DNA of 12,388 nucleotides from NCBI GenBank assembly GCA_946631935.1, contig CAMPAP010000112.1:1-12388 (forward strand), in the 5' to 3' direction. Numbering within the stretch: the first letter of the stretch is position 1; each line of letters opens with the position of its first letter. The translations under genes and the position numbers were made by a program. Below the pieces are notes generated by a model. It was not told the origin of the DNA. It searched no databases and worked only from the letters and a program-made list of their open reading frames with translations. Of the stretch, positions 6,706-12,388 are shown piece by piece. This stretch comes from an uncultured Lachnospiraceae bacterium. GTDB taxonomy: Bacteria; Bacillota; Clostridia; Lachnospirales; Lachnospiraceae.

Positions 6706-7839
6706 TCAGATAAAACCCTGCATTACGACGTTTGCAAGGTCAAGCCCTCTTTCTGTAAGAAAGAGTCTGTCATCATCCCTTTTAAGGAGGCCGTCCGCTA
6801 TATTTTTAGCTATCCTTTCTTCGTAGATTTTATCAAGACTTTCGGAAAATCTTTCTTCAAAACAACTGTAAGATACGCCTTTTATCATACGAAGTCCAAG
6901 TATCATATATTCGCTCATAAGATCGTTTTTTTTGAGCTTTTCAATGAGGAAATGACCGTTTAAGGGATCTTTTATATATCCAAGTATGTCGTCCGAATTG
7001 ACAAATCTACAGTTATCGTAATAAGAAGAGGCATCGATACCTGCACCGTAATAGGGTACTCCTGTCCAGTAACCTGTATTATGGCGGCATTCATAACCCT
7101 TTTTTGCATAATTTGATATCTCATATCTTTCATATCCGTACTCCGAAAGAATACCGGATGTCATATGATACATCATTCTGTCGGTGTCTTCATCAGGGAT
7201 TTCAAGTTCCCCGTTTTTCTTCATTTCGCCAAAAGGGGTATCATCTTCCACTATGAGACTGTATGCGGAAATATGGGAAGGTTCAAGATCGCTAACGTTT
7301 CTGAGAGTCTGTTCCCAGCTTTTAATTCTCTGGCCGGGAATATCATTCATCAGATCCACGTTAATATTTGTAAAGCCGGCATTTTTTACAAGTTCACGGC
7401 TTTTAAGAAAATCATCATATGTATGGATACGACCCAGCTTTTTTAATTCTTCATCATTTGATGACTGAAGCCCAAGACTGATCCTGTTAATACCGGACTG
7501 CTTATATGCTCTGACTTTGTCTTCGGATAATGTTCCGGGATTGCATTCAATTGTTATCTCCGCATCATCACACAGATCAAAATTACTGCGGACGCATTCC
7601 ATTATCTTTTGGATCTTATCTCCCGGTAAAACAGATGGAGTTCCGCCACCGATAAATACAGCGGAAATGGCCGTATGGCATTTTTCATTTGCGATAAAGT
7701 AAAGCTCCTGCGTAAGTGCATCAACGTATTTTTCCCTGATATCATCATCAGCCGGAAAAGACGTAAAATCACAATACAGGCATTTTCTTACGCAGAATGG
7801 AATATGTATATAGATTTCCGATGTATCACTTATCTTCAT
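6706..7839 (-). CDS. hemW: Radical SAM heme chaperone HemW (HemN-like)
   Basis: HemW proteins are related to the oxygen-independent coproporphyrinogen oxidase HemN, but studied members bind and transfer heme instead of oxidising coproporphyrinogen. The radical SAM cluster motif is CVRKCLYC (Cys16, 20, 23 of 377), preceded by YIHIPF. A Phe after CD (CDF) in place of the fourth HemN cysteine marks the HemW group. VFIGGGTPS (about 61-69) is the SAM-binding glycine motif. YEISNYAK followed by ECRHNTGYW and a C-terminal HemN domain (about 300-370) complete the family layout. I choose the ATG at 7837-7839, which overlaps the lepA end by 14 bases. A GTG 15 bases upstream is also open but would add only MCLNL and is not expected in the family. 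No clear Shine-Dalgarno is visible, consistent with translation coupled to lepA. Confidence 0.93.
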   Translation of the reverse strand: MKISDTSEIYIHIPFCVRKCLYCDFTSFPADDDIREKYVDALTQELYFIANEKCHTAISAVFIGGGTPSVLPGDKIQKIMECVRSNFDLCDDAEITIECNPGTLSEDKVRAYKQSGINRISLGLQSSNDEELKKLGRIHTYDDFLKSRELVKNAGFTNINVDLMNDIPGQRIKSWEQTLRNVSDLEPSHISAYSLIVEDDTPFGEMKKNGELEIPDEDTDRMMYHMTSGILSEYGYERYEISNYAKKGYECRHNTGYWTGVPYYGAGIDASSYYDNCRFVNSDDILGYIKDPLNGHFLIEKLKKNDLMSEYMILGLRMIKGVSYSCFEERFSESLDKIYEERIAKNIADGLLKRDDDRLFLTERGLDLANVVMQGFI

Positions 7840-9634
7840 CAAGTTTAAGCACACTCATAAATGCGGACTGGGGAATCTCAACATTTCCAACCTGTCTCAT
7901 GCGCTTCTTTCCTTCTTTCTGTTTTTCAAGAAGCTTCTTTTTACGTGTGATATCACCGCCATAGCACTTGGCAAGAACGTCCTTTCTCATTGCCTTTACA
8001 GTTTCACGTGCGATGACCCTGCCTCCGACACAGGCTTGTATGGGTATTTCAAAAAGGTGCCTTGGGATCTCTTCTTTTAATTTTTCACACATTCTCCTGC
8101 CCCTGTCATATGCGGAATCGCCGTGGACTATGAAGCTTAAGGCATCAACCTGTTCTTTGTTGATGAGAATATCAAGCTTTGCAAGGGTACTCTTTTCATA
8201 TCCTTTAAGATCATAATCAAAAGATGCATATCCCTTGGATCTTGACTTAAGAGCATCAAAGAAATCATATATTATCTCGTTTAAAGGAAGTTCGTATTTA
8301 AGAAGCGCTCTGCCCGCATCTATATATTCCATGCTGATATATCTTCCGCGTCTTTGCTGGCAGAGTTCCATAATGGAACCGACATAATCCTTGGTGACCA
8401 TGATCTCAGCATCAACTATGGGTTCTTCCATATAATCTATCTCACTGGGATCAGGCAGATTGGAAGGATTGGTGAGATCTATGACAGTGCCGTCAGTCTT
8501 GTAGACCTTGTAGACAACGGAAGGCGCTGTTGTGACAAGATCGAGATCATATTCTCTTTCAAGCCTTTCCTGAATGATATCAAGGTGAAGAAGACCTAAA
8601 AATCCGCATCTGTAACCAAAACCAAGCGCAAGGGAGGTCTCGGGCTCATAGAAAAGGGATGCATCATTAAGTTGAAGCTTTTCAAGAGCTTCCTTAAGAT
8701 CTTCATATTTGGAGCTGTCTGCGGGATACACGCCGCAATATACTACGGGCTGGACTTTTTTATAACCCGGAAGGGGCTCACTGCAGGGATTATCGGCATC
8801 CGTTACAGTATCACCTACTGCTGTCTCGGAAAGTGTTTTAATTGATGCAGTTATATAGCCTACCATTCCTGCGGATAACTCATCGCAGGGAATAAAGCGT
8901 CCCGCTCCAAAATACCCTACCTCAACAACTTCCTCGCAGGCACCTGTTGCCATCATTCTTATCTTCGTACCTTTTTTTACGGTTCCGTCCATTATACGGA
9001 CAAATACAATGACGCCCTTATATGAATCATAAAGGGAATCAAAGATCAGCGCGGAAAGAGGAGCATTCTCATCTCCTTTAGGTGCAGGGACTTTGGTAAC
9101 CACAGCTTCAAGCACTTCATCGATACCGATACCGTTTTTGGCAGATATAAGGGGAGCATCCTGAGCCTCTATGCCTATAACATCCTCTATTTCTTCAATG
9201 ACCCTCTCAGGCTCTGCCGAAGGAAGATCGATCTTATTTATAACAGGAAAAACATCAAGCCCGTGATCAAGTGCAAGATATACATTTGCAAGAGTCTGGG
9301 CTTCCACGCCCTGGGCCGCATCCACAACAAGTATTGCTCCGTCACATGCCGCAAGGCTTCTTGAGACCTCGTAGTTAAAATCCACATGGCCCGGAGTGTC
9401 AATCAGATTAAAGATATACTCATTACCGTCCTTGGACTTAAAAACAGTCCTTACAGCCTGGGACTTGATGGTAATTCCCCGCTCTCTTTCAAGGTCCATA
9501 TTATCGAGAACCTGCTCCTGCATTTCCCTTGCCGTAAGAAGACCGGTTTTCTCAATGATACGGTCGGCAAGAGTGGACTTGCCGTGATCGATATGCGCCA
9601 CTATACAGAAATTTCTAATAAGACTTTTATCCAT
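7826..9634 (-). CDS. lepA: Elongation factor 4 (LepA), ribosome-binding GTPase
   Basis: LepA is a translational GTPase that binds stalled or pre-initiation ribosomes; back-translocation and assembly roles have been proposed. With the start at 9632-9634 the protein is 602 residues, the usual length, and begins MDKSLIRNFCIVAHIDHGKS. An in-frame ATG at 9674-9676 would add 14 unconserved residues, but it has no ribosome binding site and lies about seven bases from the predicted transcription start. GTPase motifs are AHIDHGKST (13-21), RGITIKS, DTPGHVDF, NKIDLPS and SAKNG. The LepA-specific C-terminal domain ends with the family motifs RHLFEIPIQA, GGRVIARETVKA, CYGGDITRKKKLL and KKRMRQVGNVEIP. The site upstream of the start is a modest GGGTG. 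The gene follows rpsT and overlaps hemW, an order conserved in many Firmicutes. Confidence 0.97.
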   Translation of the reverse strand: MDKSLIRNFCIVAHIDHGKSTLADRIIEKTGLLTAREMQEQVLDNMDLERERGITIKSQAVRTVFKSKDGNEYIFNLIDTPGHVDFNYEVSRSLAACDGAILVVDAAQGVEAQTLANVYLALDHGLDVFPVINKIDLPSAEPERVIEEIEDVIGIEAQDAPLISAKNGIGIDEVLEAVVTKVPAPKGDENAPLSALIFDSLYDSYKGVIVFVRIMDGTVKKGTKIRMMATGACEEVVEVGYFGAGRFIPCDELSAGMVGYITASIKTLSETAVGDTVTDADNPCSEPLPGYKKVQPVVYCGVYPADSSKYEDLKEALEKLQLNDASLFYEPETSLALGFGYRCGFLGLLHLDIIQERLEREYDLDLVTTAPSVVYKVYKTDGTVIDLTNPSNLPDPSEIDYMEEPIVDAEIMVTKDYVGSIMELCQQRRGRYISMEYIDAGRALLKYELPLNEIIYDFFDALKSRSKGYASFDYDLKGYEKSTLAKLDILINKEQVDALSFIVHGDSAYDRGRRMCEKLKEEIPRHLFEIPIQACVGGRVIARETVKAMRKDVLAKCYGGDITRKKKLLEKQKEGKKRMRQVGNVEIPQSAFMSVLKLDEDK

Positions 9635-9656
9635 ATAACACCCAATATGAGCAAAT

Positions 9657-9697
9657 GCTATAATGCTTTTCAACATTTCTTATGAAAACATTATAGC
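9657..9697. repeat. Inverted repeat in the lepA leader overlapping the promoter -10
   Basis: GCTATAATG-C-TTTT (9657-9670) and AAAACATTATAGC (9685-9697) are complementary over 13 pairs with one bulged C; the spacer is 14 bases. The right arm contains the minus-strand TATAAT of the lepA promoter; the left arm contains the same hexamer on the plus strand. It could be an operator-like dyad or a weak, AT-rich RNA hairpin. No function is known to me. Confidence 0.55.
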
Positions 9698-9719
9698 CTT
9701 GCTAATCCGAATTTTACAA
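9690..9719 (-). promoter_or_regulatory. Putative lepA-hemW promoter
   Basis: On the minus strand TTGTAA (9714-9719) is followed after 18 bases by a perfect TATAAT (9690-9695). Transcription would begin near 9683, about 50 bases before the lepA start at 9634. The -35 hexamer lies inside the T tail of the rpsT terminator. Confidence 0.55.
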
Positions 9720-9746
9720 AAAACCCCCGGATGACTCCGAGGGTTT
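9714..9746 (-). terminator. Rho-independent terminator of rpsT
   Basis: On the minus strand AAACCCTCGGA (9746-9736) pairs with TCCGGGGGTTT (9731-9721) through 11 pairs including one G-U, with a four-base loop. It is followed by a run of T residues (TTTTTTGTAAA, counting the last stem T's). It sits 25 bases after the rpsT stop and separates rpsT from lepA. Confidence 0.88.
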
Positions 9747-9770
9747 GATAAATTATAATAATGCAAAAAC

Positions 9771-10034
9771 TTAAGCCATCTTGTTAACAGCTTTAGCCAT
9801 CTTGGATGTCTTGTTTGCAACGTTATTCTTATGATAAACGCCCTTTGATGCAGCCATCTCAAGAGTCTTAGATGCGTTCTTAAGCTCAGCTTCAGCAGCA
9901 GCCTTATCTCCGCTTTCTACAGCAGCATAAAGCTTCTTTACCGCAGTCTTTGATGCTGAACGAACAGCCTTATTCTTCTCTTCATTTCTGCGATCAACAA
10001 GAACTCTTTTCTTTGCAGATTTAATGTTAGCCAA
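9771..10034 (-). CDS. rpsT: Small ribosomal subunit protein bS20
   Basis: bS20 is a primary 16S rRNA-binding protein of the 30S subunit. The 87-residue product starts MANIKSAKKRVLVDRRNEEK and is helical and rich in Lys and Ala, ending NKTSKMAKAVNKMA, as expected for the family. The start is TTG at 10032-10034, placed by a strong GGAGGT Shine-Dalgarno six bases upstream (10041-10046). The in-frame ATG at 10053-10055 precedes the Shine-Dalgarno and would add MFYGGVT, which is not part of S20. The E. coli rpsT gene also starts with UUG, and that weak start is part of its autoregulation; whether this applies here is unknown. The gene has its own strong promoter, a leader of about 100 bases and a terminator, so it is largely monocistronic, with lepA-hemW downstream. 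Confidence 0.97.
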   Translation of the reverse strand: MANIKSAKKRVLVDRRNEEKNKAVRSASKTAVKKLYAAVESGDKAAAEAELKNASKTLEMAASKGVYHKNNVANKTSKMAKAVNKMA

Positions 10035-10080
10035 AGTAACACCTCCATAAAACAAAAAACATTAAGTAACTTATGTTTAT

Positions 10081-10114
10081 GCTTTCTTCTGCATTGACGG
10101 GATGCATAAAAAGC
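10081..10114 (-). other. Imperfect hairpin in the rpsT 5' leader
   Basis: TGCAT/ATGCA (10090-10094 and 10102-10106, seven-base loop) lies inside an outer GCTTT/AAAGC pair (10081-10085 and 10110-10114), with an asymmetric internal loop. It occupies the middle of the predicted rpsT leader and could be a regulatory structure. The pairings are short, so chance is not excluded. Confidence 0.3.
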
Positions 10115-10141
10115 GAGACACGTTAATACACGAACTTAGTT

Positions 10142-10170
10142 AATATACAGATTTTTACGGCTTTTGTCAA
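10142..10170 (-). promoter_or_regulatory. Strong promoter of rpsT
   Basis: On the minus strand TTGACA (10165-10170) and TATATT (10142-10147) are separated by exactly 17 bases. Transcription would start near 10135, about 100 bases before the TTG start of rpsT. A second copy of TTGACA lies in inverted orientation five bases upstream (10176-10181). Confidence 0.8.
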
Positions 10171-10190
10171 CACTTTTGACACTTTTCTTT

Positions 10191-10220
10191 CAAAAATAAG
10201 GGGTTCCCGAGGGAACCCCT
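10191..10220 (-). terminator. Rho-independent terminator after the zinc-ribbon gene
   Basis: AGGGGTTCCC (10199-10208) and GGGAACCCCT (10211-10220) form a perfect 10-base inverted repeat with a two-base centre, giving a nine-pair stem with a tetraloop. On the minus strand it is followed by TATTTTTG. It starts about ten bases after the stop codon and would end the flotillin/zinc-ribbon transcript. Confidence 0.9.
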
Positions 10221-10229
10221 GTAAATATA

Positions 10230-11477
10230 TTAATTACTGCTTATCTGTCTTGTCTTTGTTTCCTTGCGAAGATGATCATCAGTCCTAAGCTTTACGTTCT
10301 TATCCTTATCGGATACATAAGTTGCCGAGTTGACGGTAACCTTGCCGGCTGAAGGATGAAGATTTGCAAGAGCTATGATAAGGCCGATAATGAGTGCGAT
10401 AACAACCGGTGCAATGGGTGTGAAGTTCATGAAATACGCCAGTGCTATACCGATGATTGCGATAACCGCGGTAACGATCGCCGAGAAGCTCCATACTCTC
10501 TTGGGATCAACAGGTGCGGTACCCACGATTTTACCGGTCTGTCCGTTGATGTAGAAGGGATAGGGCTGATCCTTGTATGAATAATCATATTTCCAAACAG
10601 GCATCAGTCCGTAATGTGTGGTTACGGATTTGTAGGTTACGTTGAAACGTTCATTATCAAGTCTGGTATATCCGTGTCCGCTTGCCTTCTGAACGTCATC
10701 ACGGCACATGCTCTCTCCGAATTTTTCAACCTGGGCATTTGCTCTGGGTCTTAATTCCTCAGCACTCTGATTGTACTGTTCAGAATAGAAACCTGACATA
10801 TACTTGGAATCGTAAGGCATTGAATCCTTGGTATCAAAAGGAGCGAGAAGATCCATCATCTCATCAGGAAGATCATTAGCCGCATCAACGGGAAGCTTAT
10901 TGAACTTTGCGTCGATGATACGCTTAACATCATAAGAATCGATGTCGGTATACTCGGTGTTTCCCTCTGTGTGAGTATTTTCAATGATACCGATAGCATC
11001 AAAATTAAGGGTTGCATCAATATCATAGAACCATGTGGGCATATACCATCCCTGGATCTTCTTGAGTCTGGCTTCACTGACAAGATCCCTGGGAGCAAAC
11101 TTCATGGAAGCAAACTTCTCCTTTATCATGTCCTTTGCCTTCTTCTCATCGATCTTGAAAGGAGTCATGAACTCAGGCTTATACTCACCCTTCATTCTGG
11201 CATCGATGATGATATTGGAATCACATGCGGGACATTTAAGAGCAGATGTAAACTTTCCAAGTTCAATCTCGCAATTACAGTTGGGACAGAGAAGATTTCC
11301 TGCCTTGGAAAATCCAAGCTCATCAGCATTTTCTTCGGTTGCAACATCACCGTCTTTGACCTCTGAGCCTGTGCTTACTTCCTCTGATTCTATGGAATCA
11401 CAGAAAGGACACTGCATCTTACCGATCGCGGGATTGAACTCCATGTCTCCGCCACAGTTTTTACACTTATAGATCAT
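10230..11477 (-). CDS. TFIIB-type zinc-ribbon membrane protein of unknown function
   Basis: The 415-residue protein carries two N-terminal zinc ribbons. The first is C-K-N-C (Cys5, Cys8) with C-P-F-C (Cys23, Cys26); the second is C-P-N-C (Cys64, Cys67) with C-P-A-C (Cys82, Cys85). They are joined by an acidic linker (about 29-58). A soluble middle region (about 100-325) is rich in aromatic residues, with GWYMPTWFYD (143-152) and LMPVWKYDYSY (291-301). Two hydrophobic segments follow (about 329-350 and 354-372), then a polar basic tail. Proteins of this layout are annotated in Firmicutes only as TFIIB-type zinc-ribbon proteins; the ribbon fold is shared with many nucleic-acid and protein-binding families, so no activity can be assigned. 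AGGGGG lies seven bases before the ATG. The gene is 43 bases downstream of the flotillin gene on the same strand with no terminator between, so the two are probably one operon. Confidence 0.8.
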   Translation of the reverse strand: MIYKCKNCGGDMEFNPAIGKMQCPFCDSIESEEVSTGSEVKDGDVATEENADELGFSKAGNLLCPNCNCEIELGKFTSALKCPACDSNIIIDARMKGEYKPEFMTPFKIDEKKAKDMIKEKFASMKFAPRDLVSEARLKKIQGWYMPTWFYDIDATLNFDAIGIIENTHTEGNTEYTDIDSYDVKRIIDAKFNKLPVDAANDLPDEMMDLLAPFDTKDSMPYDSKYMSGFYSEQYNQSAEELRPRANAQVEKFGESMCRDDVQKASGHGYTRLDNERFNVTYKSVTTHYGLMPVWKYDYSYKDQPYPFYINGQTGKIVGTAPVDPKRVWSFSAIVTAVIAIIGIALAYFMNFTPIAPVVIALIIGLIIALANLHPSAGKVTVNSATYVSDKDKNVKLRTDDHLRKETKTRQISSN

Positions 11478-11520
11478 GATATAACCCCCTAATAAAATTA
11501 TTTTATATTATATCAAAAGT

Positions 11521-12388
11521 TCACTCTTCAATATCATTACTTACGGAATCAACGATCTTTTTAGCAGTTTCCGCTTCAAGTCCCGTTACATTGATGTTCT
11601 TTGTTACCTTGGCATCATATGTCTGGGCCTTCATGACTTCCATAAGATCAAATCCCGTGGTCTCTTTAACAGCCTGGATGACCTTGGCCATGACTGCGGG
11701 AGTATAACCGCCAACGCTTGAAACACCGGACTCACCGCTGCCGGAATCGATAACGGTAACCTTGTCGATGGATGCGATGGGAGCGGCAACTTCCCTTGCA
11801 ATGGCAGGCAACTGCTTGATGATCATTTCAGTGATGGCCGCATTGTTATACTTAGCGTATGCTTCAGCTTTCTTTTCCATTGCTTCTGCTTCCGCAACAC
11901 CCTTTGCCTGGATTGCTTCTGCCTCAGCACGTCCTACAGCGGCAATACCGGCAGCTTCCTTTTCCTTGGCATATACAGCTGCATCCGCCTGAGCCTTGAC
12001 TGCCTCTGCAGCTTTCTCCTGCTCGTACTTACGTGCATCTGCCTCACGCTGTCTTTCAATAAGACTGGCTTCAGCTTCCTGCTGACGACGGTACTTCTCA
12101 GCATCTGCTTTCTTTCTTACTTCGGCGTTGAGGACCTGTTCCTTAACATCTGCTTCACGCTGTTTGAGCTCAGTTTCTCTCTCCTGACGTGCGATGTCCG
12201 CATTTGCTCTGGTAACTTCGATAGTCTTTCTCTGTTCCTGCTGCTGGATCTCATAAGCCGCATCCGCAACAGCCTGCTTGGTATCAGCTTCCTGCTTAAG
12301 TTCTTTCTTCTTGATGGCAAGTTCAGGTTGTTTGGTTGCAATTTCTGTCTGTGCTTTAACCTGCTCTTCGTTAGCAGCTTTATCAGCC
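11521..12388 (-). CDS. Flotillin-family (SPFH) protein, C-terminal part (cut by the window edge)
   Basis: The reading frame is open from the right edge to a TGA at 11521-11523, so 288 codons of the C-terminal part are visible and the N-terminal SPFH domain is outside. No start in this part is the true one. About 165 residues are charged and rich in Ala, Glu, Gln and Lys, with repeated units such as KQREADVKEQ, RQREADARKY and GRAEAEAIQAKG; this is the long coiled-coil 'flotillin' stalk. It continues to YNNAAITEMIIKQLPAIARE and a Gly/Ser stretch near the C-terminus (SGSGESGVSSVGG). Flotillins such as B. subtilis FloT/YuaG form membrane microdomain scaffolds and influence membrane fluidity and secretion. 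The zinc-ribbon membrane protein gene follows 43 bases downstream and may encode a partner. The tail KNINVTGLEAETAKKIVDSV is not a motif I can assign. Confidence 0.88.
   Translation of the reverse strand, partial: ADKAANEEQVKAQTEIATKQPELAIKKKELKQEADTKQAVADAAYEIQQQEQRKTIEVTRANADIARQERETELKQREADVKEQVLNAEVRKKADAEKYRRQQEAEASLIERQREADARKYEQEKAAEAVKAQADAAVYAKEKEAAGIAAVGRAEAEAIQAKGVAEAEAMEKKAEAYAKYNNAAITEMIIKQLPAIAREVAAPIASIDKVTVIDSGSGESGVSSVGGYTPAVMAKVIQAVKETTGFDLMEVMKAQTYDAKVTKNINVTGLEAETAKKIVDSVSNDIEE

Noticed and set aside
6701..6715. AT-rich palindrome around the hemW stop codon (TTTTATC-A-GATAAAA) as a hemW terminator
   Set aside because: The stem has no usable loop and few GC pairs, and no T tail follows on the minus strand. 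A nearby GGGA/TCCC pairing is only four bases.
10165..10181. Inverted TTGACA pair as a divergent promoter at rpsT
   Set aside because: The plus-strand TTGACA (10176-10181) has no acceptable -10 at 16-18 bases; that position holds the terminator stem. No rightward gene follows.
10971..11472. Two plus-strand open frames of 131 and 145 codons opposite the zinc-ribbon gene
   Set aside because: Both are antisense to a gene with clear zinc-ribbon cysteines and a good ribosome binding site; long antisense frames are expected from the codon bias.
12037..12162. Near-identical 15-base units in the flotillin coding region (12037-12051 and 12148-12162) as a mobile or regulatory repeat
   Set aside because: They encode the repeated Gln-Arg-Glu-Ala-Asp of the coiled-coil stalk and are in frame 37 codons apart, so protein repetition explains them.

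Overview
This 12.4 kb window is ordinary chromosomal sequence. It most likely comes from an anaerobic Firmicute of the Lachnospiraceae (Butyrivibrio-like). That placement is an inference from three things: the gene complement (ispG next to polC, rpsT-lepA-hemW, dprA with a YifB/ComM ATPase), moderate GC with strong AGGAGG-type ribosome binding sites, and several TTG starts. Nothing points to a phage, plasmid, insertion sequence, CRISPR array or tRNA. No gene-free stretch reaches 300 bases; the longest, between rpsT and the zinc-ribbon gene, is about 195 bases.

Layout, left to right. (1) Minus strand, 1-1285: ispG (isoprenoid precursor synthesis), followed downstream by the first 47 codons of polC, which runs off the left edge. 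(2) Plus strand, 1366-4238: a promoter, a short GC hairpin with a T tail, then dprA and comM. The two genes are tightly coupled, since the dprA stop codon overlaps the comM Shine-Dalgarno. Both products act on DNA taken up or recombined during natural transformation. (3) Minus strand, 4329-6523: a degenerate HD-GYP-like protein followed by pilT, the type IV pilus retraction ATPase. A hairpin separates pilT from the convergent comM. (4) Minus strand, 6706-10034: rpsT (ribosomal protein S20) with its own promoter and terminator, then lepA (elongation factor 4) and hemW (radical SAM heme chaperone), which overlap. This is a conserved Firmicute order, but the hrcA-grpE-dnaK genes often found next are absent. 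(5) Minus strand, 10230-12388: a flotillin-family protein whose N-terminus lies beyond the right edge, followed by a membrane protein with two N-terminal zinc ribbons and a strong terminator.

The genes are mostly housekeeping. The theme most worth attention is the side-by-side placement of transformation genes (dprA, comM) and the pilus retraction motor (pilT). In Gram-negative and some Gram-positive bacteria these belong to the same physiology: pilus-driven DNA uptake followed by recombination. The HD-GYP-like protein upstream of pilT lacks several residues needed for cyclic-di-GMP hydrolysis and could be a sensor or adaptor for pilus motility. I see no strong evidence for an entirely new system. 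The best leads are the HD protein/PilT pair, the flotillin/zinc-ribbon pair, and possible leader-RNA control of dprA, rpsT and lepA.
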